Shown in pieces: positions 27,416-37,200 of a stretch of 64,000 nt of DNA; within the stretch, counting starts at the first letter, position 1; each line of letters opens with the position of its first letter. Source of the stretch: Taeniopygia guttata (taxonomy: Eukaryota; Chordata; Aves; Passeriformes; Estrildidae). Location: contig NC_133024.1 of NCBI RefSeq assembly GCF_048771995.1, positions 3,291,001 through 3,355,000 of the forward strand, given 5' to 3'. The notes beneath the pieces are model-generated. The model did not search any database, was not told the origin of the DNA, and worked only from the letters and a program-made list of their open reading frames with translations. A program made the translations under genes and the position numbers.

Positions 27416-28465
27416 TTATGCAGTGTACTGACAGATAACCACATCTGGGTTTCCATGGAATGCCACATAATCTAGAGAAATACTTGGGTGAGAGAGAAGC
27501 AGCTGCTGCCACATTCTTTTCAGCATTTGCACTGTGGTATTCTGAGTCCTCAGACTGAGTCCTGTGGTGGTTTGACTTTGTGAACTCGGATTTAGAAAGT
27601 CAGCTGAAACGTGGTGAGGAGCTGGTCCATTCTGCTCATTTCTAGTTTTAGGAAACACACCCGAGCTGCAGACTCGATTTACTTTTTCAAAGTTCCTAAC
27701 ACGTCAGCACCTGCCACCTCAGCAAGGTTGAAGTTTAGCTGTGTCCAAGTTTAGCCTCTGTCCAAGCTGTGTCCTGAAGAGCTGATAAGACTGGCAGCCT
27801 TACCTCCACGAGCTGAGATTCTGACCAGAGAGTCACTATAGTGAATAATAAGAGTTATTAGACCTTAAGGTTCTAATAATATACCTAAAGGAAAGGAGCC
27901 AGAGCAATTGCCAACTTTTGACATTTAAATTACATGGATATTAACTTCAGCAATATGTTTTCAAGTTGTCAGAAACTTGCAAGTCTTCAGAAAGTAGGAA
28001 GAAACAGTAGTGTTCACAGAGAGTGTTTGAAGTGCTACTAAATAATTTACAGGTTTTTTTATAAATATCACAAGAAATCAGAGATAAAGCACTTTTCCCT
28101 GTGGTAGATGCACACCATGGATAAATTTTGGTACTAAGCCTAGAGATTGCTCCTTACCACTTATACAATAGTGCTGGTCTAGATAAAAACAGGCATTGGG
28201 GTAGAGAGTGCAAGAAGAAGTATATCCTATAATAAGGCAAGTTTGAAGATTTGTCTTCTTATCATTAAACTCTGACATTAGGTATGCAAATTGTGGCCTG
28301 CTTGCTCTCCCCAGACTACTAAGCATGCAATGGCTCTTGCTACTTAACTTTTACAAAAGAAAATATATATCAATTAAATAGGTCCCTTAGCAGGCAAATG
28401 TGTCAAAATTTAATCCCATACTCACCTTTTTGATTGTGTGATGAAGTGGATCACTGCATATTCAG
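27416..28465 (-). other. possible antisense mini-exons in intron 1, unrecognised
   Basis: Three minus-strand segments have good splice signals and compatible phases: 28465-28426 (acceptor tttttttctatcag, donor AAAAG/gtgagt), 27835-27804 (donor GTGGAG/gtaagg) and a terminal segment ending at TAA 27416 (acceptor at 27472 or further up). Joined, they read E-Y-A-V-I-H-F early and D-Y-V-A-F near the end, both like tyrosine-based signalling motifs. The donor and acceptor sequences are seen; the joining is inference. No upstream exon gives the needed phase cleanly, and the location antisense to another gene argues against it. Confidence 0.18.
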
Positions 28466-28731
28466 CTGATAGAAAAAAATGTCTTCCTGGGAAGATTTTG
28501 TGGCTGCACCCAGATGAGAACGTTGCTTTCTAGAAATCTGTCCTTGTAAAGAGAAATATGCTTCCATTCAAGTCTAGGATGAAGAGATTTTAAAGCACAT
28601 TAATTTAAGATGTATCCAGGTTGATTTTCTATTTTGAGTGCAGTTTGCTTGATATACGGTGATATTTTTTATTATTACTTTGTCATTCCATGGTATTTTA
28701 TATGCCTTTTTATAATCAGACTTTTGTCAGT

Positions 28732-28804
28732 GGTTTTTTTTTTTGGGGTTTTTGGGTTTTTTTTGGGTTTTTTTGGTTGTTTTTTTGTTTTTTTTTTTTT
28801 TTAT
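28732..28804 (+). repeat. T-rich tract with GGG(T)n units
   Basis: Runs of T broken by GGG or GG at irregular spacing, ending in a 16-T stretch. The F- and W-rich frame across it is not a gene. Confidence 0.93.
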
Positions 28805-29687
28805 TTAAACATATTCAATGCTGGATTAAGTGCACATTTGCTTTTTTGACAAAGATGGCAAGGCTGTATCACCATCCCTCCTCAAGTTTAGTCTTAGATC
28901 ACAGTAATCCAAAATTAGATGCTCAGAAGGCATGGTAGCATAATAACTACTAGCAGTTTTCCCTCTGGACAATGTCTTGAGGTACACAGGATAGACAAAA
29001 CTATCTGCTCAAGGCAATAATTACATGAGCTAAGCATCTGCTTGCTAAAACCAGCCAATTTTTTTTCTATAATTTGCTTCTCATGTGAGAACACTGAGTG
29101 AATCTTCAGAAGATGATGAAAGGACACATTCTAACTGGTAACAGCTGATACAACCTTGGCAATAGTTCACCCTCCACATGCATTCCTTTTATTTTCCCAC
29201 TGGGACATTTATATCTAAAAGTGCTTTTCAAATCACATATTTATCTAAGAGAGGGAAACAGTACTGAATTAAAAAAAAAAACAACCAAAACCCCAAAAAA
29301 CCTACAACATGTCTGGTTGCCCTTAATGGTGAGTTAACTGTTTCAGTACAACTTGAAGTTCTTAATCTTTTTGCAGCTCAGCTTTACACACTCTAAACCA
29401 TTTTATTAACATCACCCACCTGCTCCTAACTCCCTCTAGTCTCACATCAGATGCTCTGAAAATCCACTCTCCTGGTTTATATGCTAATCTTCTACAAGAT
29501 GCACTCCTTCAGGAATACTCTGTGTTTATAAAGCAAACGTTTCCATAATATTTTGCTAAGCTGTTCAAAAGGAGGGGGAAAATTACACCCAGTCCAAGAA
29601 ACTTAAATTGAGGCAAGACATGGTTCATTTGATGGAAACTCTACACTATATTCAGAGGGGCTGCTCAGATAGAGACACCTGGTCTGA

Positions 29688-30139
29688 TGACTCCAGATCT
29701 ACATCAGAGCTGAGTGAAGACCTTGCTTTCTCTGAGAAAAGCCAGGGAATCTCAGGAAAATGGGAAACTGGACAAGACAAACACAGATCTGAACCAATGT
29801 GGTTGATCAAATGTTCTCCCTTTATTTGAGATAAGATGGTAATTTATATAAGCTTCTACATAGTTTACAAAAACAAAGGCACTCTGATTGGCAAGCTAAC
29901 ATTGTTTACCTTTTCCTTAAGGTGGCTTGAACCTTACACTATAAACCTATACTAATTCACACCCAGACAGCTCAGTGGTCCCCATCACACCTTAATACTA
30001 TTTTTATCTGCACCACAAACTCTTAATTTCTAACTGAGTCAGAGGCTTGAAGGCCTCACAAGGCCCAAATCTGAGGCCTAGACTGGAATAGCTCAAATCT
30101 CATAACTCATGTCCTCTTTCTCTCAAAAATGCTGCAACA
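29688..30139 (-). mobile_element. solo LTR, antisense in intron 1 of the C3orf85-like gene
   Basis: A 452-bp element read on the minus strand from TGTTGCAGCA (30139 downwards) to ...GGAGTCA (29688), so it has TG...CA ends. It is flanked by a direct repeat tctga (29683-29687 and 30140-30144). A 5-bp target duplication is typical of ERVL-type elements. A TATATAA string (29844-29850) and AATAAA (complement of 29821-29826) lie in promoter/poly(A) positions. No internal coding region is present. A short match of 5 bp could arise by chance, so the exact ends are moderately sure. Confidence 0.65.
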
Positions 30140-32590
30140 TCTGAGCTCTGCCAGAGCACAAACAAATGTGCAGCCACAGTGAAAGACCAACAGGGCTAAT
30201 TCTGGTTATGCTAGAAATGATCTCACTGGAGTTTTTCCAGAGGTGAATGAAGTTTGCCATGTTCAGAGATTTATCATTATCTTTACAGCAAGACAAAGAG
30301 AGAATGAGATAAACCTTTAGGATTAGGTGATATATAGAGGCACTTACCTGATTTTCTCTTGGTACTTCTGCATTTTTGGAGTGCCCCAGCAGCTGCGTAC
30401 TAGTTCTGCAGGGACAGCTCCCAGGAAATGAAACAGCAGCTAGAAAAGAATAAGATCTAGGTGTCAGCATTGACAAGAAAAGCCAAGAGCAGAGCTGGCA
30501 TACCTGCCTCTCCTCAGAGCATCAAAGTGAATACTTAGCATAGTTAGAGGTGCAGCCTGAGAAGGCTGTATATTAAAAATTGACATGTAATACCCTGAAG
30601 ATGCAGCTTGCTGCAACACAGTAGCCAAGATAACACCTCACTGTCCCACCTGTGGAATGACAAGCTCATTTTTAAAGACGCTGGCAGCAAGAGAAAAACA
30701 CACAAGAAGCAGAGCTGCCTAATGATCTCCTTTTTTTTTTTTTTTTGCAGCTTATTTCAAATTTGGAGGGCCAGAGCACACATTGGTGATAAAATGTAAT
30801 GTTTAATGGCCCTTACTAACTATATGTACATTTAAAGAAAATGGAAGCCTTTTTAATGAGTCAATTTCTGATCCCAGTTCAGTTATTTCAGTCCAGAAAT
30901 GTAATCATGAGCTTACAAAATAGTTAATAAAAAAAAAAAAATCCCCAAATTCACTAAAGAAAAATTAACAGCTCATAGATTTTTCTACTGGAAAATAGTA
31001 AATTGCCAGAGAAATGTTGAAATTTGGCACAAGCTTAGTTTTCTCTTATACAAGTATAGCAGCTTAATAGACATATGCATGAAATATATTTTCTTCTTTC
31101 CCAGCCTTCCACCAAATATCTGAACTTACTTTTTTTCATGGAGTTGGTAACATTTTTGAAGATGGTATTCCTTGAAAACTCCCACCCTAAAACTTCTACC
31201 TCCAGTTTATGATTATAGTAACATGGAATATGAAGAACTGAAGTAGCAAGGAACTACTGGGACTGTTGTTTCTTGCTAAGTGGCTTTTTTGAAGTACTAT
31301 TTGATGTCTATATTAAGACCAAAGATTACAACCACCCTCACTATTTTTTTTGTTCATTACTGTCTAACCAAACTTTTTCTCATTTCTTTTTAAGCATTTT
31401 TGGCACTGAAAAGAAACAAACTGTAAGGGAGCAGCAAACATTCTCATTCACATATCTTCTACCTATATGAATTCAGCAAACATTTTCTTCTATTTAAAAA
31501 ATTAAAAAAGCAACAATATTGTGGATAATCAGGAAATATTTGATGATCACGAAATATTTTAGGATCAGGAATATGATCAGCAATAATTACAAGTGAATTA
31601 CAGCTTGATTCAGCTGAACATTGCATATGAACGCAAACATTTGATACATCCAGTTAAATTTTCCCCCTAGAAATTCAGGAATCAGGGCATTGGAGAGCTG
31701 TGAGCGAGGTAATAGCTTGCCCTGCTGAGCTCCTACTCCAAGACTTATTAGAAAAGGGTTCAGGTTCTTGTCCCATCTGTTCCAAGTATGTGCAGGTCAC
31801 CCTCAGGTGTCCATTTAAACCCACTTGACTAGATTGGAGCACAGCTGTTTACAGACACAGCTGTTTACTGGCCTCAGCTCGGCTGATGGATCTGAGCTCT
31901 ATCTTAATCAGTGGTTCATTCAAAATTGTGTGATTTGGACTGACATGCTATTTTGGACTCTTTTAGCCCCAAATTAATTTAGGTCTCAAAATTAATTTAT
32001 GTCTCAAACATTCGAGACTAAAAAGAAAAGTTTTTTTTTTTCTGTACCAGAGCCTTTTCTATGAAGCTTGTGACTTCAGCACCTATCTTAAGCAGTGCAA
32101 TAACAAGATTAGAAGTGCAATATCTTCTATTCAGAAAGCAATTTCCAAGCATTCAATTTCTATGTTGATACTAATGAGAGTAAATATCACACATAAACCA
32201 GGAGGTTTGGAAACCATAGATAAATTCACAGGTAGTGTTTGTGTTATTTTAAATACCTTTATGCTCTCAGCACACCTGAGATTAGTGCAATTACAGTCTA
32301 AGATGATAAATTAGTGCCTTAATTAGGTTGTAACTTTATTTACTTCAGATTCAACAGCAAAATAATGATTTAGAGCATTTGTTTTATTAACTTCAGGTCT
32401 AAAAAGAAAGTTTCTTTTTACTTTCTAAGTAAAATCTAAGGTAGATTTTTTCCTAAGTAAAATCTAAGGTAGGACCACCTTTGAATTTTATTAAATAAAC
32501 TACAGATTCAACACCATTTTCTGTGGATATCAGCGTATTATTGAAGTGCACATTCTAACATATTATTCTGATATTACAAATATTCATCAG

Positions 32591-32739
32591 CTTCTGTGTC
32601 GAGTGTCCTTGGAGCACCCTTTCTGACAGAAGAGCCAGCGAATCAATTCATGCGGCTCAAGCGACACATTCCACATTCTCCCAGCTACTGGGACTCGAGC
32701 AACAGCCAGAAGACGTGGGCACACACCGTGGCTGAGCAG
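32591..32739 (+). CDS. C3orf85: C3orf85-like secreted protein, exon 2
   Basis: Middle exon of 149 nt, entering in phase 1 and leaving in phase 0 at a good donor (GAGCAG/gtatct). A possible branch point (ttctaac) lies about 35 bp before the acceptor. It encodes residues 17-66: the end of the signal peptide, the start of the mature chain (A-P-F-L-T-E-E-P-A-N-Q-F), a basic pair L-K-R-H at 39-42 that could be a processing site, and S-Y-W-D at 48-51. The exon holds seven CpG dinucleotides in about 150 nt, although the flanks have almost none; retention of CpG is typical of constrained coding sequence. As I recall, human C3orf85 has the same order of motifs. The spacing of E, A, F and KR also recalls augurin (ECRG4) and UCMA, so a distant relation to those small secreted proteins is possible. 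Confidence 0.85.
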
Positions 32740-32855
32740 GTATCTTCTCCCTTCCTCCTGCAGCACCTACTGAGAAAAAGAAAGCATGGGTCTGGAATTA
32801 ATGTGTAACACAAATCCTTTGTGTCAAGAGAGGACATTTTTCTGATTTATCAACA

Positions 32856-33666
32856 TGTGTCGGAACGCAAAATGTCCCTCAGACATTTTTGGATGTTCCA
32901 GGCCCAGGTCAGAAGCATTTGAGACCCTGGCAGGCAGCTGGAAACAGCTGTGATTTTGGGTTTGAACCATGGAACGATCTACCAACCTTGCAGGAGGAAC
33001 AAGAAGTCACAAAAGTTTAGATATGATAGTAGAAGTAGTCACAAAGTAGAGGGGAGAATTTTTGGGTGCCGTACAGGGGGGTTTTAAGTCTTGTACAGGG
33101 GGGTTTTGGTTTTGTACATGGGGGTCAGAAGTTTTAAGATGGAGGGATTTGGGCCTGCCCTGTCCTCCCTCTTTCTCCTTCCTTACCTCCATGTTCTTGG
33201 TGATGTTGGCACTCACAGATTGGTTTAGAGTAGAAAGGCACCATTTAATATAGGTAATGGGCATTGGGGAAAAACTGTACCCATGTAACACGTAATGTAC
33301 CATATAAAAGATAGAAAAGCACCATTTAATATAGGTAATAGGCATTGGGGACAAACTGTACCCATGTAACACGTAATGTACCATATAAAAGACAGCAGCA
33401 GCCCTGGGCGGGGAGAGAAGAAGCAGTCGGGAGTCAGAGAGGATGTCAGGGTGTGTGTGTGCCTCTGCCTGAGCTGTGAGCAAACCACAGCAGCCCCAGA
33501 AGAAAATCTTTTAGATAACTTGCAATAAACTGCCTTGAGACCGAACAACAAGAGACTGCTGAGCCTTTCTTTGGAAGCTCGGGTTGGATGAGAGACTTTT
33601 CCACCACATGGAGCCACCCCTGACCTAGAGGTCATCTTCGGCAAGCATGGGCAAGGCTGCTCAATA
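32856..33666 (+). mobile_element. solo endogenous-retrovirus LTR in intron 2 of the C3orf85-like gene
   Basis: LTR-like sequence of about 810 bp in the same orientation as the host gene. It begins with TGTGTCGGAACGC, shows a U3 rich in short G-run repeats (33077-33125), two copies of a promoter block with CATATAAAAG (TATA at 33303 and 33384), and an AATAAA at 33524-33529 followed by a U5-like stretch. It takes up most of the 992-bp intron 2. I recognise it as a passerine-type LTR family but will not name the subfamily. No internal gag/pol/env sequence is present, so it is solo. The outer ends are approximate: no target duplication matched convincingly at the tested boundaries. The open frames across it on the minus strand are by-products of the repeat. 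Confidence 0.75.
33232..33393 (+). repeat. 81-bp tandem duplication of the LTR core promoter
   Basis: Two head-to-tail units, 33232-33312 and 33313-33393, each running from AGAAARGCACC to CATATAAAAGAY. The period is exactly 81 bp (TATA boxes at 33303 and 33384) and I count about 4 differences, roughly 95% identity. Because the copies differ from each other, the duplication is not brand new. It may have been present in the element before insertion or have arisen afterwards. Confidence 0.9.
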
Positions 33667-33731
33667 GTCACAGAGAGTATTTATTTGGTATCAAAGCTCA
33701 GTATATTCCTTTTTGTCTTGATCTACTTCAG

Positions 33732-33851
33732 ATTAGTGAATCATGGGCAGCTTTGAGGGAAACAGCACAATACTACATGGACTTGGAGCCTTTTGCCTTC
33801 GATCCTCCGACAGCTGTGTTCGATGGTGTTTCCCAACAGAACATTTCATAG
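33732..33851 (+). CDS. C3orf85: C3orf85-like secreted protein, exon 3 (C-terminus)
   Basis: Terminal coding exon. It follows a strong pyrimidine tract and acceptor (cttgatctacttcag), enters in phase 0 as exon 2 requires, and stops at TAG 33849-33851. It encodes residues 67-105, beginning I-S-E-S-W-A-A-L-R and containing A-Q-Y-Y-M-D-L-E at 78-85, the block I most associate with C3orf85. The tail is about 10-15 residues longer than I remember for the human protein. It ends N-I-S, a sequon at the extreme C-terminus that is unlikely to be glycosylated. The full protein is 105 residues and has no cysteine, so a disulfide-stabilised fold is excluded. Function is unknown. AATAAA motifs at 34170 and 34223 would give a 3' UTR of about 340-400 nt. 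An LTR ends only about 65 bp before this exon. Confidence 0.85.
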   Translation: MSESWAALRETAQYYMDLEPFAFDPPTAVFDGVSQQNIS

Positions 33852-34169
33852 ACTCAGAGCCTGTGTGTACCTAAGTAAGTAAAACTGACCCTTACAAAAC
33901 TGCTGACATTGTTTTATAGTGTCATAACCTGACACAGTGAAAAACCCAATTGTATCTTGAAAAATTAAGGAAGATTTGTTTCTACTGTCCAAGTTTAATA
34001 GTTATTTAAATGTGGTCATTTTTTTCTGGTGGTTTCTTTTCTAAGTATGTTTTGGAAAAACTCATTAAGAGCTGAAAGAATATATATCTTTTTCAAAGTC
34101 CACAGAAGCTAAACTGCTTCCTATAGGGTTGATTTAAAAAGTAGACAGAAAGCAATTCCTGAGGAGAGA

Positions 34170-34228
34170 AATAAAAGATAAAAAACCCATCTCTTTCAGC
34201 AACAAAACTGTATTCAGTGTGGAATAAA
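34170..34228 (+). terminator. candidate polyadenylation signals of the C3orf85-like gene
   Basis: Two AATAAA hexamers (34170-34175 and 34223-34228) lie 319 and 372 bp after the stop codon at 33851, and are the first on this strand downstream of it. Either could end the transcript. Such hexamers are common in AT-rich DNA, so this is a positional inference. Confidence 0.4.
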
Positions 34229-37200
34229 ACCTCAGCAGAACAAAACAGAGAATGAGACATAGCAGTTGGTAAAAGCAGTATTTATAGATTGGCACAGGGG
34301 TATGTGAAATGAAGTGTTGCTAACTGTCTCAGAGAAATTGTTAAGGATTGTGCTAAAATTGGATACATTTTTGGGACAAACTTTTTTCAGATTTAGGGAA
34401 CAATTACTAAATGATTCAACTGGACAAGCACAATACACACATTATTCCCATGAAACACTTTTTCTGTGAAGATACTGCAGTCCTTAAAAATGGACAGAAG
34501 CGGGTAGAACTAAACTCTACTGTTTCAGTGCTTAAAATAGTTACTAAGACAGCAATCTGTCAGTCTGACTGAAACCACTAATTGGAAAATGGGTAAACTT
34601 CTCATGTACTTTGATTTGAATACACTTTGAATATTATTGACTTAAAAGTACCTTTCTTTTTGAAAATTACTTTTTTCATTTTGAAATGCAGCCTTTGGAA
34701 AGATCTTTTATTTTTTATAAGATAGGAGTTTGACTTGGTGACTCAGAGTGAGCTTTCCAGGACAGTTCCACCTGAAAGGTGACACCAGTTTCACTTACTC
34801 TGAGCAGAAGAAAAGTAGGAGAGAATAGCTAAAAGCTATAATTTACCTTCCCTCCTGCTGAGGCTTCAGCTGGTGCCCTTGGGCAGCTGGAAGGAAGTAC
34901 GAGGTTATTAAATCACAATTTCTAGTACTGATATGGGCGGATAGCACCAGTCACTTCTGCCTTATGACAAGTTTACCTGAAATTTACACATTTACATTTT
35001 ACCTAATTTTCTGAAACAAACCCACTGTCTTTCCCATCAGAAAAATTCCTCACAGAGAAAAGCTCTTTGTCTAATTCCTGGCTGTGCATCCATGAGTCTA
35101 ATGGCTGTGATTGCAGCAGCTGCCAGGCAGACTTCAGGATGAGTTATGCCTCCAGAAAGATAATCCTAATGATTGTCGTATGACAGGATTAAAGCCACTT
35201 ACATAAACACTTTTGCAGGCACTCCCACTGAAATATGGTTATGATTTCAATGCAAGGATAGTAAATTCACAGACTGAAATAATCTCCCAATTCTAATGTG
35301 ACAGGAATTGACATCTAGAGTTTTTGAGAAGCCATTTAGTAGTAAAGAAGCATCAAGCTAGAAGTTACAAAGACCATTATGTAAAAGTAGAACAATTCTT
35401 TTCAACCTTATTTTTCTTGATTAGAGATCATTCTGAAATTGGAAGCCTATACAACCTATGCAGGAATCTGGTTCAGGGGATGTACTTCCAGAAGAAAACA
35501 TTTGCAAAAACTGGCAAATCTGAAGACTACAACGGTTGACAGGAGCTTTAAATTAATTTTGTGATTTTTTTTTTTTTTCTAAAAGCAATTTATTCTATCT
35601 TTTCTAGCAACAACATCAGATTCTGCATGGAGCTACTACAGCAGTCTGGGACTCACCTCCAACAACAAGCTATTAAATCCTACACGTCTTGTATCTGGCC
35701 ATGTTAAGATATGGCATATTATGTGTTTGCCATTATGTATTTGATAAGATGACTTTATCTCATCCCAGTTGGGTCTAAACCCACCCAAAACGAACACACT
35801 AATTCTCTGCATAAATACTTCATATTTTATATTTGTAAGTAGAACTGAGATGTAGGTCTTGGTAAATTGAATAAGAAGTTGAAGAAAACCAACCATGAAC
35901 TTTTAGCGGGTTGGGTTTAAAAATGCCTAGTGTTTTCAGGTAAAATATTCTTTTGACTAAACCATTGTAGATTCCTGCTTCTGGGACTGAAAACCACATT
36001 GTATTTTCTCAGGATTTTCCTTAAACACATAACATTTTTGAGAGTGAGAAATGAAAATCAGTCACTTTGGATGGGTGAGAGAAGTACAGCACATTTGCTT
36101 CTCTGTAGTTCAAGTGCATTTCCATTTTTTCAAGTACTAGTAGTAGGTGTTGCAGTACATTCATTCATGTCAGTGCTTCTCTTTCCTTATTTAATCTTCT
36201 GTACTTGGTCTTGAATGCCAAAACCGAGTGAACTCACAGCTACTATGTGAGTTGTTTTTTCTTACTTCACAGAAATAGGAAATGGTAGAAACATTCACAG
36301 CTCCTTTTCCATAAAGAAAATAGTGGTGACAAATGTACTTTATGTTCTTGAACTTGCAAGTTTCCTGGTTCCTATTAAGGAATGTACCTTATTTCAGAAT
36401 GTCTTTGAAGAGAAGATGAGGCTTCCATGTTTCTTTTATATGTTATTAAGATAATGCTAACAATTAAAAGCTTTTTCAAACTTGGTCAAAATTTCTGCAT
36501 GAATAAAGATGATCTGTTGAGGAAAACAAAATGTATGGTAACCTGCAGGGTAGGTGAAGGAAGGAAATTTTTGCTTGCTTTTTATCCCCAAAGAGCAGTT
36601 TCTGCATGTTGTGGTTTAAGAATTCTTTGTGAATATGGACTGCACACTAACTGGAACAAACTTGAAGATAATGTTGGTTCTTCTAGAAAGAAATCCACAT
36701 TCTAGCTTTTTGGCAATCTCTACCATGCTTCTAGGTATGAAACTATCCTCAGGCCATTATTAATTTCCCTGAATAGAACAATGGGCCTGAAATTGCCATT
36801 ATTCATTAGCTGAAGATGAAAATTCATTAAACACTTGAAAGAGATAAATGAGGTGCAAGTTCACTATTTGCCATGTAGGATTTCACATCTTTAGTCACAC
36901 TGCTTAATTATGTACAGTTCATTCAAAGATAAGGGGTGACAAGTGATGTATAGACTAAAGACCTCACTGGTTAAACACAGTCATGGCCTGTCCCTGCTGC
37001 CTTCCTTCTCTGCACTGGTCAGCCTTGGATAAGTTAGGGCTACAGACCCTAAAAATTATTTCCAGGATTTTCCTCAGTAGCAGCGCAGACATGGCAGAGT
37101 TACTGAAACTCTTCAATTTATAGCAAAATGCAGGGCTGTAAGGTTAAGCATCACCTTTTATTCCAAGTCGATATGCATTAAAACTCCAAGGATGACCTGC

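Noticed and set aside
28634-28938. F- and W-rich frames
   Set aside because: Product of the T-rich low-complexity tract at 28732-28804.
30350-30437. Minus-strand segment with excellent acceptor (ttattcttttctag) and donor (AATCAG/gtaagt), considered as the exon before 28465-28426
   Set aside because: In the frame needed to continue into the next segment it contains a TAG, so it cannot be the missing upstream coding exon unless a much weaker acceptor is used.
33007-33671. Two long overlapping minus-strand frames (158 and 148 codons) with an internal repeated block
   Set aside because: They lie wholly in the intron-2 LTR. The repeated amino-acid block is just the 81-bp promoter duplication read in antisense.
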